Below are positions 1 through 9,431 of a stretch of 64,000 bases of DNA, in pieces; the first letter of the stretch is position 1; each line of letters starts with the position of its first letter. The notes beneath the pieces are model-generated. The model was given only the letters and a program-made list of their open reading frames with translations. It was not told the origin of the DNA and did no database searches. The stretch comes from Desulfobacterales bacterium (GTDB taxonomy: Bacteria > Desulfobacterota > Desulfobacteria > Desulfobacterales > JAFDDL01): assembly GCA_034003325.1 (NCBI GenBank), contig JAVEYW010000009.1:62001-126000 (forward strand). The letters run 5' to 3'. The position numbers and the translations under genes were made by a program.

Positions 1-1
1 T

Positions 2-1615
2 TCCTATCCCCATTGCTGGCGGTGCAAAAAGCCGGTTTTTTTCCGGGCGACGCCCCAATGGTTTATTTCCATGGACAAGACCGGGTTGCGGCAAAAGGCC
101 CTGGCCGAGATCGATCGCGTTCAGTGGATTCCGCACTGGGGCCGGGAGAGAATCTACGGCATGATTGAAAAACGCCCGGACTGGTGCATTTCACGGCAGC
201 GGGCATGGGGAGTTCCCATCACGGTTTTTTATTGCCGAGATTGCGAGACCATGCATATCAGCCAGGCCTTTGTGGATCATGTGGTCGAGTTGTTCAAGCA
301 ACACGGCGCCGATGTTTGGTTTGAAAAGGATGCGTCTGAATTGCTGCCGGTGGGGGCGGCATGTGAAAAATGCGGCGGCACGGATTTTATCAAGGAAACC
401 GATATCCTGGACGTGTGGTTTGATTCCGGTGTTACCCACGCGGGGGTGCTGGAGGCCCGGGAAAATCTGTCCTGGCCTGCGGACTTGTATCTGGAGGGCA
501 GCGACCAACATCGGGGTTGGTTTCACAGCTCGCTTCTGGAGGCGGTGGGAACCCGCGGCAGCGCGCCGTATAAGGCGGTGTTGACCCATGGATTCGTCGT
601 GGACGCCGAAGGCAAGAAAATGAGTAAATCTCTTGGCAACGTGGTGGCGCCCAAGGAAGTGATCAATAAATACGGGGCGGAGATATTGCGGCTGTGGGTG
701 TCGGCGTCGGATTATCGGGATGACGTCCGGATTTCAGAAACGATTCTAAAGCAGCTCAGTGATGCCTACCGCAGAATCCGAAACACCTGCCGGTTTCTGC
801 TCGGCAACTTGAAAGACTTTAACCCGGCCACGGACAGTGTTGACGATGCGTCCATGCCGGATATCGACCGGTTTGCGCTGCACAAACTTCAGGAGTTGAT
901 CGCCAGGTGCCGAAAGGCCTATGATGAGTTTGAGCTGCATATCATTTATCATGCCATTTTTAATTTCTGCACCCTGGACATGTCGGCATTTTATCTGGAC
1001 GTGTTGAAGGATCGGCTCTACACTTCGCCACCGGCGTCTCACGAGAGAAGAAGCGCTCAGACGGTTATGTACGCCTTGCTCGACGGGATGGTTCGGCTGA
1101 TGGCGCCGGTCATGTCCTTTACCGCCGAGGAGGTGTGGCGGTACATGCCCGAAACGGCCGAAAAGGAATCCAGCGTGCACCGGGCCGCAATGCCCACGGC
1201 CAATGAGGCCCGTGTGGATAAGGCGTTGGCGAAAACCTGGGAGGGCCTCCTTCAAGTGCGTCGCGAGGTGACCAAGGTTTTGGAGCGGGCGCGCGCCGAA
1301 AAAATGATCGGTCATTCTCTGGATGCCGGCGTGACGCTTTATGTGAATGACGCGCTGCAAGCCCTGCTGAGACCCTACGCGAATGATTTGCGTACCATTT
1401 TTATTACCTCCAAGGCCGAGATCGCGGCATTCGAAAGCGCCGCCGGTGCGGGAGAGGCAACGGAGATGGAAGGATTGCGAATCGCCGTCTCGCGGGTTTC
1501 CGAAGAAAAATGCGAGCGTTGCTGGATTTATGATGCCACAGTGGGCGAGGATGAAACGCATTCGACGATCTGTAAGCGTTGCCGGGATGCCCTGGCGGCA
1601 ATTGGCGTATCGTGA
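2..1615 (+). CDS. ileS: Isoleucyl-tRNA synthetase, C-terminal part (5' end outside window)
   Basis: Charges tRNA-Ile with isoleucine in the cytoplasm. The reading frame is open from base 2, so the gene enters from the left and only its last ~537 codons are seen. The first codons already read as class Ia synthetase sequence (YPHCWRCKKP, then ATPQWF). The KMSKS loop is present (KKMSKSLGN, near base 620), followed by the anticodon-binding helical domain. The C-terminal zinc site is intact: CERCW and, 17 residues later, CKRC. The stop TGA shares its last base with the lspA start codon, so translation is probably coupled. The ileS-lspA pairing is common in proteobacteria. Confidence 0.97.
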   Translation, partial: SYPHCWRCKKPVFFRATPQWFISMDKTGLRQKALAEIDRVQWIPHWGRERIYGMIEKRPDWCISRQRAWGVPITVFYCRDCETMHISQAFVDHVVELFKQHGADVWFEKDASELLPVGAACEKCGGTDFIKETDILDVWFDSGVTHAGVLEARENLSWPADLYLEGSDQHRGWFHSSLLEAVGTRGSAPYKAVLTHGFVVDAEGKKMSKSLGNVVAPKEVINKYGAEILRLWVSASDYRDDVRISETILKQLSDAYRRIRNTCRFLLGNLKDFNPATDSVDDASMPDIDRFALHKLQELIARCRKAYDEFELHIIYHAIFNFCTLDMSAFYLDVLKDRLYTSPPASHERRSAQTVMYALLDGMVRLMAPVMSFTAEEVWRYMPETAEKESSVHRAAMPTANEARVDKALAKTWEGLLQVRREVTKVLERARAEKMIGHSLDAGVTLYVNDALQALLRPYANDLRTIFITSKAEIAAFESAAGAGEATEMEGLRIAVSRVSEEKCERCWIYDATVGEDETHSTICKRCRDALAAIGVS

Positions 1616-2121
1616 TGTCGAATCCTGCTGAAAAAGACATGACACGGCACGGCATCGCCCGGCTGGGTATTATCACGGCGCTGATTGTGGTGTTGGACCA
1701 GATTACCAAGCTGATCATTACGCGCACCCTCCCCCTGCACGAGTCCATTCCCGTCATCGACGGGTTTTTCAACCTTACCCATGTCCTTAATCCCGGCGGG
1801 GCCTTCGGGGTATTCGCTCAGGCCGGGCCGGGGGTTCGGTATTTCTTTTTCATCGGCGTTTCGCTCGTTGCGCTGGGTCTGGTGTTTTATTTTTATCGGA
1901 CCACCCCGCGATCGCATCCGGTTCTCGGCGCCGCATTCGCCCTTATTTTCAGCGGTGCCGTGGGCAATCTGATTGACCGGGTGCGTTTCGGGGTTGTCAT
2001 CGATTTTCTGGATTTTTATGTGAAGGGCTGGCATTACCCGGCTTTTAATGTTGCGGACAGCGCCATCACGGTCGGTATCTGCATCTGCGTGTATCATTTT
2101 CTTTTCAACAAACTGCCATGA
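1615..2121 (+). CDS. lspA: Signal peptidase II (prolipoprotein signal peptidase)
   Basis: Inner-membrane aspartic protease that removes the signal peptide from lipoproteins after Lgt has lipidated them. It has 168 residues, the usual family length, and four hydrophobic segments. The two catalytic aspartates sit in GNLIDR (D121) and NVADS (D148). An upstream ATG at 1579 is open in the same frame, but I chose 1615. This start overlaps the ileS stop by one base and removes a non-conserved N-terminal extension. lgt, the preceding enzyme of the same pathway, follows 52 bases downstream. Confidence 0.95.
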   Translation: MSNPAEKDMTRHGIARLGIITALIVVLDQITKLIITRTLPLHESIPVIDGFFNLTHVLNPGGAFGVFAQAGPGVRYFFFIGVSLVALGLVFYFYRTTPRSHPVLGAAFALIFSGAVGNLIDRVRFGVVIDFLDFYVKGWHYPAFNVADSAITVGICICVYHFLFNKLP

Positions 2122-2173
2122 AGGAAATAAAGGCCAACGCCCGAAAGGGTGCGTCCATATCGAGGCTTAACGC

Positions 2174-2959
2174 ATGCATCCCGTCTTAATCAAAATCGGT
2201 CCCGTTTCCATCTACACTTACGGGTTATTCGTTGCGCTCGGGTTTTTAGTGGGCATTTTAGTCGCTCAGAAGGAGGCCGTCCGTCTGGGGCAAGCGCCCG
2301 CCCGGGTGGGGGATCTGTGCTTTTATATCCTCATTGCGGCCATCATTGGATCAAGACTTTTTTATATGGCCGTCAATCCAGGTGAATTTATGGAAAATCC
2401 CCTGGAAATTTTCAAAATATGGAATGGCGGGCTCGTGTTTTACGGGGGATTCATCGCCGCGGTCGTGACGATGGTTGTTTATCTGAGGCGAAAAAGGCTT
2501 CCCCTATGGCAAACAACTGATATACTGGCGCCCGGGTTGGCCGCCGGGCATGTGCTGGGACGGATCGGGTGCTTTTTTGCCGGGTGCTGTTACGGCAAGG
2601 CGTGTGCGTTGCCCTGGGCTGTGACTTTTACGGATCCGATGTCTTTGGCCCCTCACGGCATTCCGATTCACCCGACGCAGTTATACGAAGTGATCAACAA
2701 TTTGATCCTTTTTTCTTTTCTATGGTGGTTTCGAAAACGCAAAACCTTTGATGGTCAAGTGTTCTGGGTATATCTGTTGCTCTATGGGGTGACGCGAACC
2801 TTGCTGGAAATTTTCAGGGGAGATCCGCGTGGCCTGTTCTTGGACGGCCTTTTGTCCATTTCTCAAATTATCGGCATGGCGCTGGCTGCGATTGCCGTGG
2901 CGATGCTGATCTACAAGCCAGGCCATCGCCCCGTCAAGACAGCCGGCCGAAACGCGTAA
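2174..2959 (+). CDS. lgt: Phosphatidylglycerol-prolipoprotein diacylglyceryl transferase
   Basis: Transfers diacylglycerol from phosphatidylglycerol to the lipobox cysteine, the first step of lipoprotein maturation, in the inner membrane. The protein has 261 residues, about seven hydrophobic segments and the Lgt signature region (HVLGRIGCFFAGCCYGK, around residues 128-144). The N-terminus (MHPVLIKIGPVSIYTYG) is typical of the family. Together with lspA it makes a lipoprotein-processing pair. The next gene, holA, starts 11 bases after the stop. Confidence 0.95.
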   Translation: MHPVLIKIGPVSIYTYGLFVALGFLVGILVAQKEAVRLGQAPARVGDLCFYILIAAIIGSRLFYMAVNPGEFMENPLEIFKIWNGGLVFYGGFIAAVVTMVVYLRRKRLPLWQTTDILAPGLAAGHVLGRIGCFFAGCCYGKACALPWAVTFTDPMSLAPHGIPIHPTQLYEVINNLILFSFLWWFRKRKTFDGQVFWVYLLLYGVTRTLLEIFRGDPRGLFLDGLLSISQIIGMALAAIAVAMLIYKPGHRPVKTAGRNA

Positions 2960-2970
2960 CGAGTGGCCCC

Positions 2971-4458
2971 ATGCCCGAAATCAATTACAAGCAATTTGAT
3001 CAATATCTTGAAAAAACAGCAAACACTTCGGGTGCTAACGCATTTGCGCCGGTGTATCTGATTTTCGGCGAGGAGATGCTTTATAAAAAGGCCCACGATG
3101 CCATCGTGAATGCCCTGCTGCCAACGAGCACGGACAGACTCAATCATGAAAAGATCGCGGGCGACAATGAAAATATTCCGGATGTGATCAATCGGATGAA
3201 CACCTATTCGCTTCTGGCTGGCACCAAAGTGGTTTCCTTTCAGGATGCGGCGCTGTTTTACACGGCTCAAAACAAAGATAAGCTTCTGGAAACCGCCAAA
3301 TCAGCCTGGCAGAACTCGGAACTGAAAAAAGCGGCCGGGTGTGTGCTCAATGCCATGGTGAAATCGGGCATCACCCTGGATGATCTTCAGCCGGAAGGAC
3401 AGGGCCTTTCACTTCTTTCAGACAATGCGAACGACGCGGAATGGCTTCTGAAGATATTGGCTTATTGCAGGGAGAACCAGCTTTCGCCGCCTTCTGAAAA
3501 AGATTATATGACCCAGCTTCAGGAGGCGGTGGAGAAGGGCTTTCCGAAAAAGAACCATCTGATTATCACGACGGATCTGGTGGATAAGCGCCGCAGTCAG
3601 TACAATAGCTTCAAAGAATACGGCGTGGTGATCGATTGTTCGGTTCCGAAAGGCAATCGGCAGGCGGACCGGCAGATTCAGGAAGAAGTGCTCCGGGAGC
3701 GGGCGAATAGTATTCTCGTACTGGCCGGTAAAAAACTGGAACCCCGTGCGCTTTCCGCGCTGATGGAGATGACGGGGTTTGATTTAAGAACTTTTTCCGG
3801 GAACCTTGAAAAACTGGTCCTTTTTGCGGGAAAGCGCGCTACGATTACAAGCGAGGACGTCACCTCGGTGCTGGACCGAACGCGGGAAGATCCGATTTTC
3901 GAGTTTACGGGCGCTGTTTCGGACCGAAACCTTGAAAAAGCGCTTTTCTTTTTAAAATCGCTGTTGTCCCAAAACAGCCATCCCCTTCAATTGCTGACGG
4001 CGCTGGTTAACCATTTCCGTAAACTTATATTGGCGAAGGAATTTACCGGTAGCGGCCCGGGCCGCGTGTGGCGCCCCGGAATGGAGTTTACGTCGTTTAA
4101 AACAAACGTGCTGCCGGTGATTCAAGCTTGCGATGCCCAACTACTTGAAACAACCGAACACTGGGATTCCGTGATGGATGATCCGGACGCCGAGAGCGAG
4201 GTTGCCGAAAAGCCCCCTGCCCAAAAAAAGAAGAAGGAAAAAAAGAAAAAAAATCCGGCAGCGGAGCTGGCGGTCGCCCAGAACCCGGGCAATCCTTATC
4301 CGATTTACCTGATGTTGAAAAAGGCGGATCTTTTTTCCATGGATGAATTGTTGACCGCTTATGCGCGGTTGAGTGATAGCGACATTCAACTCAAAAGCAC
4401 GGGGCAGAATCCGCAGGTGCTGCTGGAATCGCTGATTATTCACATCTGCTCCAAATGA
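2971..4458 (+). CDS. holA: DNA polymerase III delta subunit, enlarged
   Basis: Clamp-loader delta subunit, which opens the sliding clamp for loading. The N-terminal fold (APVYLIFGEEMLYKKA) and the C-terminal part (GFDLRTFSGNLEKL, then NSHPLQLLTALVNHFRKL) are clearly HolA. At 495 residues it is far longer than the usual ~340. Two insertions explain the excess. One of roughly 90 residues lies between about 95 and 190, inside the N-terminal region. A charged linker with a lysine run (KKKKEKKKKN) lies near residues 410-430. The start follows lgt closely, consistent with co-transcription. The family call is firm; the role of the insertions is unknown. Confidence 0.88.
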   Translation: MPEINYKQFDQYLEKTANTSGANAFAPVYLIFGEEMLYKKAHDAIVNALLPTSTDRLNHEKIAGDNENIPDVINRMNTYSLLAGTKVVSFQDAALFYTAQNKDKLLETAKSAWQNSELKKAAGCVLNAMVKSGITLDDLQPEGQGLSLLSDNANDAEWLLKILAYCRENQLSPPSEKDYMTQLQEAVEKGFPKKNHLIITTDLVDKRRSQYNSFKEYGVVIDCSVPKGNRQADRQIQEEVLRERANSILVLAGKKLEPRALSALMEMTGFDLRTFSGNLEKLVLFAGKRATITSEDVTSVLDRTREDPIFEFTGAVSDRNLEKALFFLKSLLSQNSHPLQLLTALVNHFRKLILAKEFTGSGPGRVWRPGMEFTSFKTNVLPVIQACDAQLLETTEHWDSVMDDPDAESEVAEKPPAQKKKKEKKKKNPAAELAVAQNPGNPYPIYLMLKKADLFSMDELLTAYARLSDSDIQLKSTGQNPQVLLESLIIHICSK

Positions 4459-4504
4459 ATGGCGGCGATTAATCTCTTAACCGACTATAACCAAATTAGA
4501 TCGG

Positions 4505-5398
4505 TTAAATAGCGTGTATGCCTTTGGTATGGCGGTACAAATCCGCTGCATGGTATGAACTGCGGACAAACGGCCCGCTGGCAACCCGCTCAAAACCCAT
4601 TTCCCTTGCCGCTTTTTCCCAAGTATCAAATTCTTCGGGATGGACATAGCGGTCCACGGGCAGATGATTCTTGGACGGCTGCAGATATTGACCCAGTGTT
4701 AGAAAGCGGCAACCGGCCTTTCGTAGGTCCGACAAGGTTTCCAGAATTTCGCTCTCCGTTTCGCCGAGCCCCAGCATCAGGCCGGACTTGGGCGGAATAT
4801 TGGGTTTGCCGGTCGATACCCGTTGAATCAGCACCAGGGACCTTTCATAGACGGCTTCCGGCCGAGCGGTTTTGTACAGGCGGGGGACGGTTTCAAGATT
4901 GTGATTTAATACCTCTGGTTCCGCGTTGAGAACCGTATCAAGCGCATTCTGATCACCCTGAAAGTCCGGAATCAGCACTTCAACTTGCGCATCGAAGACC
5001 TTCCGTTTAATGGCCCGTATGGTTGCGGCGAAATGAGCGGCGCCGCCATCGGGCAGGTCATCCCGCGTGACCGAGGTGACAACGACGTATTTGAGTTTCA
5101 TCTCCGATACGGCGGTTGCGAGCCGTGCGGGTTCATCCGGGTCGACTGGTTCCCCCGGTCCGTGCGCAACCGCGCAAAAGCGGCAGTTTCTCGTGCATCG
5201 ATTTCCAAGGATTAAAAACGTCGCGGTCTGATGAGAAAAGCATTCCCATATATTGGGGCATTTGGCTTCCTGGCAGACCGTGTGAAGACGGCCTTTTTGA
5301 ATCATGTCATTGATTTTTTCAAAGTCGGCGCCTGAGGGTAGCCGACGGCGAAGCCACGACGGTTTTCGGGGGAGGAATGGGTGGTTTGAGGTTGACAA
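4505..5398 (-). CDS. lipA: Lipoyl synthase
   Basis: Radical SAM enzyme that inserts two sulfurs into protein-bound octanoyl groups to make lipoyl. Both iron-sulfur sites are visible: the auxiliary cluster cysteines C42, C47 and C53 (CQEAKCPNIWEC) and the radical SAM cysteines C68, C72 and C75 (CTRNCRFC). Its 297 residues match the family. The start codon is TTG, chosen because AAGGA stands seven bases before it and no better ATG precedes the conserved region. It is the last gene of a gcvH-lipB-lipA operon and starts 9 bases after the lipB stop. Confidence 0.95.
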   Translation of the reverse strand: MSTSNHPFLPRKPSWLRRRLPSGADFEKINDMIQKGRLHTVCQEAKCPNIWECFSHQTATFLILGNRCTRNCRFCAVAHGPGEPVDPDEPARLATAVSEMKLKYVVVTSVTRDDLPDGGAAHFAATIRAIKRKVFDAQVEVLIPDFQGDQNALDTVLNAEPEVLNHNLETVPRLYKTARPEAVYERSLVLIQRVSTGKPNIPPKSGLMLGLGETESEILETLSDLRKAGCRFLTLGQYLQPSKNHLPVDRYVHPEEFDTWEKAAREMGFERVASGPFVRSSYHAADLYRHTKGIHAI

Positions 5399-5407
5399 AG
5401 GCGGTCC

Positions 5408-6097
5408 TTAAAGTTGAGCTGTCGTGTAATTGATCAGTGCTTTGTGTGAAATGTCATTCAGCGACACATTAAAAATTTTTTCCCAGTGACGTCGCATTCC
5501 CTTTTTAACTTCCGCCATGGAAGGCCGTGTTTTCGTATGGGCGGCCATACTGGTCATTTTGATGCCCTTAAGCCCGCAGGGATTGATCCAGTCAAAATGG
5601 CTCATCTCCGGATTAACGTTCAGCGCCAGGCCGTGGAACGTGATACCGCGCCGAACGGCAATGCCGATGCTGCCGAGCTTGTTATCTCCGACCCAGATGC
5701 CGTGGTTTAGTGGGTTTCGATTCGCCTTGATTCCCCAGTCCGCAACCGTTTGAAGCATCACCTCCTCCAGGCTTTCTACAAAATCAACGATGCCCATGCC
5801 CGTATTTTGAATCTTGATAATGGCATAAGCGATCAGTTGGTTCGGGCCGTGATAGGTGATGTCGCCCCCCCTTTCAACGTGAAGGAGTTTGACGCCGAGG
5901 CCATCCAGAAAAGACTCGGATACGGTCAGGTTCTTGCAACCACCCCTGCGGCCCATGGTCAGAACCGGGGGATGTTCTAAAAAGAGTACAACATCCCGGT
6001 TCAGCCTGCCGTCATGCCTGGCCGCCACAAGTTGAATCTGAAGCTGCCGGGCGGTTTCGTAAGGAATCACCGAAAGGTCCGCAAACAAGCATATCAC
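5408..6097 (-). CDS. lipB: Octanoyltransferase
   Basis: Moves octanoyl from acyl carrier protein to the lipoyl-accepting lysine of target proteins, feeding LipA. The protein has 229 residues. Conserved blocks include GRRGG, the segment GGDITYHGPNQLIAY and GSIGIAVRRGITFHG. The start is GTG, only 4 bases after the gcvH stop, so the two genes are probably translationally linked. The catalytic cysteine lies in INPCGLKGIKMTS, as in LipB. Confidence 0.94.
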   Translation of the reverse strand: MICLFADLSVIPYETARQLQIQLVAARHDGRLNRDVVLFLEHPPVLTMGRRGGCKNLTVSESFLDGLGVKLLHVERGGDITYHGPNQLIAYAIIKIQNTGMGIVDFVESLEEVMLQTVADWGIKANRNPLNHGIWVGDNKLGSIGIAVRRGITFHGLALNVNPEMSHFDWINPCGLKGIKMTSMAAHTKTRPSMAEVKKGMRRHWEKIFNVSLNDISHKALINYTTAQL

Positions 6098-6101
6098 TTA
6101 A

Positions 6102-6506
6102 TTAATCCAGGTTGTTAAGTATGCCAAGATATTGATCACGAGTGAAAAGCGTGTCGATTTGGGATGGGTCTTTCGGTTTTACCTCAACCATCCACCCGTC
6201 GTCATAAGGGCTGGTATTGACTATTTCCGGAGAGTCTTCAAGCTGGGTGTTGACAGTTACTACCTCGGCGTCGATCGGCATGAAAAGCTCAGAGGCAGCT
6301 TTTACGGATTCGACGGTACCGAATTCATCTCCGGCGGAAAAGGTTGCCCCGGCCTTCGGCAGTTCAATGAAAACGATATCTCCCAACTGTGCTTGCGCAT
6401 AGTCACTAATACCGATTCGAAAGGTAGCCCCGCCCGGCCGAACCCATTCATGTTCTTTTGAATAGCGCAACTCTGCCGGGAATTTCATCTCACTGATCTC
6501 TTTCAT
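6102..6506 (-). CDS. gcvH: Glycine cleavage system H protein
   Basis: Small lipoyl carrier protein that shuttles the aminomethyl group between glycine cleavage enzymes. It has 134 residues; the lipoylated lysine is K69 in ESVKAASELF. A strong ribosome site (AAGGAGG) precedes the ATG at 6506. It leads the operon with lipB and lipA, so carrier and lipoylation enzymes are made together. The P and T proteins of the complex are not in this window. Confidence 0.95.
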   Translation of the reverse strand: MKEISEMKFPAELRYSKEHEWVRPGGATFRIGISDYAQAQLGDIVFIELPKAGATFSAGDEFGTVESVKAASELFMPIDAEVVTVNTQLEDSPEIVNTSPYDDGWMVEVKPKDPSQIDTLFTRDQYLGILNNLD

Positions 6507-6783
6507 GGCAAATCCTCCTTGTGACCCGAATAGCGGGGCCCGAGATGGTGCTTCACTGCGGGCCGATACTCAACATGCGGTTGTTTTTATTAGGGTGCGG
6601 GCGTCTGCTGCCTAATGACCGGATATGAATTATTCGGGGGCGGGTCAAGAAAAAAGTGAGTTGCCTTTGAAACGGCCGAATCTCCTTGAAAAAAGACCCC
6701 GCCTCTGGTAGGCAAATGCGGAATAAGTATTTACGGGAATCTTACGACAGATTTTCAGTGTGATTACATGAATAGGTGATTCT

Positions 6784-7821
6784 ATGATCCGAGTCGGGAT
6801 CATCGGCGCTACCGGGTATGCGGGCGCCGAGCTGGTAAGAATTCTTTCCGGTCATCCCGGAGTGCAGTTGAGCCTGTTGACTTCGCGCCAGTATGCGGGC
6901 ATTGCTTACGAGGATATTTATCCGTCAATGGCCGGTGTGGTGAACATTATCTGCGATTCGAACACGCCGGAATTGATTTGTGATAAGGCCGATGTGCTTT
7001 TTATGGCCCTTCCTCACAAGATTCCCATGTCATTTGCGCCTGGATTTATTGAACAGGGCAAAAAGGTGATCGATCTTTCAGCGGATTTTCGATTCCGAAA
7101 TGCCGCGGCCTATGAAGCGGCCTATCAGCCCCACACCGCCAAAGCATTGCTGGACGAGGCGGTGTACGGGTTGTCCGAAATTTATCATCAGGAGATAAAG
7201 ACCGCTCGGCTGATCGGAAATCCGGGGTGTTACCCGACCAGCATTCTGCTTCCGCTTTCGCCCCTGGTGAAAGAAGGGCTGATCGACGTTAACACCATCA
7301 TTGCCGATGCCAAATCTGGGGTGAGCGGCGCGGGTCGTGAGGCGACGTTAACGACGCATACCTGTGAGGTGAATGAATCGTTTAAAGCGTATAAGGTGGC
7401 GGTGCACCGGCACAACCCGGAAATCGATGAGGTACTGAGCGGTATCGCGGGTACCCCGGTGGCGGTTACCTTTGTACCCCATCTGGTTCCCATGATTCGC
7501 GGCATGTTCTCCACGATATATACGAATGTTGCTGCCGGCTCGGGGCCAAAGCAAATTCGGGATTGCCTGAATGATTATTACGCTTGGCAGCCTTTTGTGC
7601 GCCTGGTGCCGGACAGTCGACTGCCGGATACGCGCAACGTGCGGGGAACCAATTTTTGCGACATCGGTTTTCGAATCGATGCGCGCAGCAACCGGTTGAT
7701 TTTGATGTCCGCGATCGATAATCTCGTCAAGGGCGCGGCGGGCCAGGCGGTTCAGAACATGAATATCATGGAGGGGTTTGATCAGACCGTCGGCCTGTTT
7801 CAAACGCCGTACCCCGTATGA
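6784..7821 (+). CDS. argC: N-acetyl-gamma-glutamyl-phosphate reductase
   Basis: Third step of arginine biosynthesis: NADPH-dependent reduction of N-acetylglutamyl phosphate to the semialdehyde. The protein is 345 residues, the normal length. The Rossmann motif GATGYAGAELVR lies at residues 8-19 and the catalytic cysteine is C149 in IGNPGCYPTS. It stands alone here, divergent from gcvH, with a 277-base gap in which I found no clear riboswitch. Other arg genes are not in the window. Confidence 0.96.
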   Translation: MIRVGIIGATGYAGAELVRILSGHPGVQLSLLTSRQYAGIAYEDIYPSMAGVVNIICDSNTPELICDKADVLFMALPHKIPMSFAPGFIEQGKKVIDLSADFRFRNAAAYEAAYQPHTAKALLDEAVYGLSEIYHQEIKTARLIGNPGCYPTSILLPLSPLVKEGLIDVNTIIADAKSGVSGAGREATLTTHTCEVNESFKAYKVAVHRHNPEIDEVLSGIAGTPVAVTFVPHLVPMIRGMFSTIYTNVAAGSGPKQIRDCLNDYYAWQPFVRLVPDSRLPDTRNVRGTNFCDIGFRIDARSNRLILMSAIDNLVKGAAGQAVQNMNIMEGFDQTVGLFQTPYPV

Positions 7822-7965
7822 TGCCGGTTCCTGCTCACATAGAAAACGATAGATTACGGTTCGAGGTAAGGTTAAAGGAAAGGTTATCCGCGGATTGACC
7901 GCGGCAAAAATTTAATCGGGTGTTTTCCCGAAAACAATAAACTCAAACACGAAAGGAGCGATACC

Positions 7966-8874
7966 ATGACAGCAAAGCTCATTCTGGGCACGGAGATTCG
8001 AGAGCAGATCCTTGATGAAATTACGGCGGAAGTTGCGCAGATCAAGGAAAAACACGGCGTGGTGCCCGGACTGGTTACGATTCTGGTGGGCGCAAATCCC
8101 GCGTCCATTTCATACGTTACCTTGAAGATTCAAACCGCGCATCGTGTTGGTTTCAAGGAAGTTCAGGATAACCAGCCCGCGGATATTTCCGAAGCCGATC
8201 TTTTGGCGCTCATTGATAAATACAACAAGGATGATTCCATCAACGGTATTCTGGTGCAATTGCCGCTGCCCAAGCATGTGGACGAGAAAAAGGTTCTCAA
8301 TGCCATTGATCCGGACAAGGATGTGGACGGTTTTCATCCGGTAAACGTGGGCCGGTTGATGATCGGTGGATCGGAAGTGAAATATCCGCCCTGTACGCCC
8401 GCCGGTATTCAGGAAATGATCGTTCGCGCTGGTGTTGAGACCAGCGGTGCGGAAGTCGTGGTTGTGGGCCGTTCCAACATCGTGGGCAAACCCATCGCCA
8501 ATATGATGCTTCAAAAAGGCCCGGGTGCGAATGCCACGGTGACCGTGGTGCATACCCGCACCAAGGACATGGCCTCCCATTGCAAGCGCGCGGATATTCT
8601 CATCGTGGCAGCCGGCGTGCCGGACCTGGTCAAGCCCGAATGGATCAAACCGGGTGCTTGTGTCATTGATGTCGGTGTTAACCGGGTGGGTGAAAAGATC
8701 AGCGAAAAGACGGGAAAGAAAATCGCCATCTTGAAGGGCGATGTGGATTTTGAAGCAGCCAAGGAAATCGCCGGCTCGATCACACCGGTTCCTGGCGGCG
8801 TCGGCCCCATGACCATTACCATGCTGATGCTCAATACGTTGAAGTCGTTGAAATTCAAATTGGGATTGATGTAA
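7966..8874 (+). CDS. folD: Methylenetetrahydrofolate dehydrogenase / methenyltetrahydrofolate cyclohydrolase
   Basis: Bifunctional one-carbon enzyme that interconverts methylene-, methenyl- and formyl-tetrahydrofolate in the cytoplasm. The protein is 302 residues. The catalytic lysine K54 lies in ISYVTLKIQ, and the PGGVGPMTI signature is near the C-terminus. The dinucleotide site reads VVGRSNIVGKP. The ribosome site AAAGGAG lies just before the ATG. In sulfate reducers this enzyme also belongs to the methyl branch of the Wood-Ljungdahl pathway; that is family knowledge and not shown by this window. Confidence 0.96.
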   Translation: MTAKLILGTEIREQILDEITAEVAQIKEKHGVVPGLVTILVGANPASISYVTLKIQTAHRVGFKEVQDNQPADISEADLLALIDKYNKDDSINGILVQLPLPKHVDEKKVLNAIDPDKDVDGFHPVNVGRLMIGGSEVKYPPCTPAGIQEMIVRAGVETSGAEVVVVGRSNIVGKPIANMMLQKGPGANATVTVVHTRTKDMASHCKRADILIVAAGVPDLVKPEWIKPGACVIDVGVNRVGEKISEKTGKKIAILKGDVDFEAAKEIAGSITPVPGGVGPMTITMLMLNTLKSLKFKLGLM

Positions 8875-8892
8875 TCGCTTCGATCAGTTTAA

Positions 8893-8938
8893 AGGGGAAA
8901 AAGGGGGCGCGGCCCAACCGCCGCCGCTCTTTTTCCCC
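8893..8938 (+). terminator. Possible terminator hairpin after folD
   Basis: A long G-rich arm (ggggaaaaag, then GC-rich bases) pairs with ctctttttcccc about 20 bases later. The stem is long, but no T-run follows it, so intrinsic termination is uncertain. Confidence 0.45.
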
Positions 8939-9185
8939 GGCCTGAACACGGCATGGTGATGGCCATCTACTTGATTTGACATACGTACCAGCCCTCACCT
9001 TCATTCTGAAGGATGGTTACAATCCCACAAGGTATATTTCAAATCAGCCTTATTTATATTCCTCCCCATCGTCCTTTTCATTCATGCCGGCGTCTTTATC
9101 AAAAGCACACACGTAAAACGCGTGTGTTCGAATCGAGCGATAATGGTTTTTCCTCCTTAAAGCCTTATAGCCGCCCGGCTTCAAG
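8939..9185. other. Non-coding stretch upstream of repeat copy 1
   Basis: Part of the 557-base gap between folD and secA. It holds a small hairpin near 9105-9125 (acacacg paired with cgtgtgt). I see no convincing gene. The 83-codon open frame at 9013-9264 runs into the repeat and has no family resemblance. Confidence 0.4.
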
Positions 9186-9318
9186 CATCCGGCTTTGCCG
9201 GATTAGGCCCTTTACCAGAAACATTCACGCTTTTGCGTGTATATTCGCCGAAGGTGAAAGATGACTTTTATGCATCCCAGCATCCCAGCATTCCAGCATC
9301 CGGCTTTGCCGGATTAGG
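9186..9318 (+). repeat. Dispersed repeat R1, copy 1
   Basis: The core at 9207-9318 matches the reverse complement of 28024-28135 with four mismatches over 112 bases, counted by eye. It contains a hairpin (atccggctttgccggat), a short tandem array of cat(c/t)ccag units and a cgctttt-rich block. This copy has the hairpin at both ends (near 9187 and 9299). It resembles a miniature non-autonomous element; no family was recognised. Confidence 0.85.
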
Positions 9319-9431
9319 TATGTAAAAAGGGGGAAAACTATAGTATGGTCTCCAACGGTGTTTATTTTAAACTATTACGTCAAGTCATGCTCGGCGCTGC
9401 TTTTTTCTGCTTTCAGGAGGATAAACAATAA

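Noticed and set aside
6507..6783. Glycine riboswitch upstream of gcvH
   Set aside because: The region has hairpins but no recognisable tandem glycine aptamer pattern.
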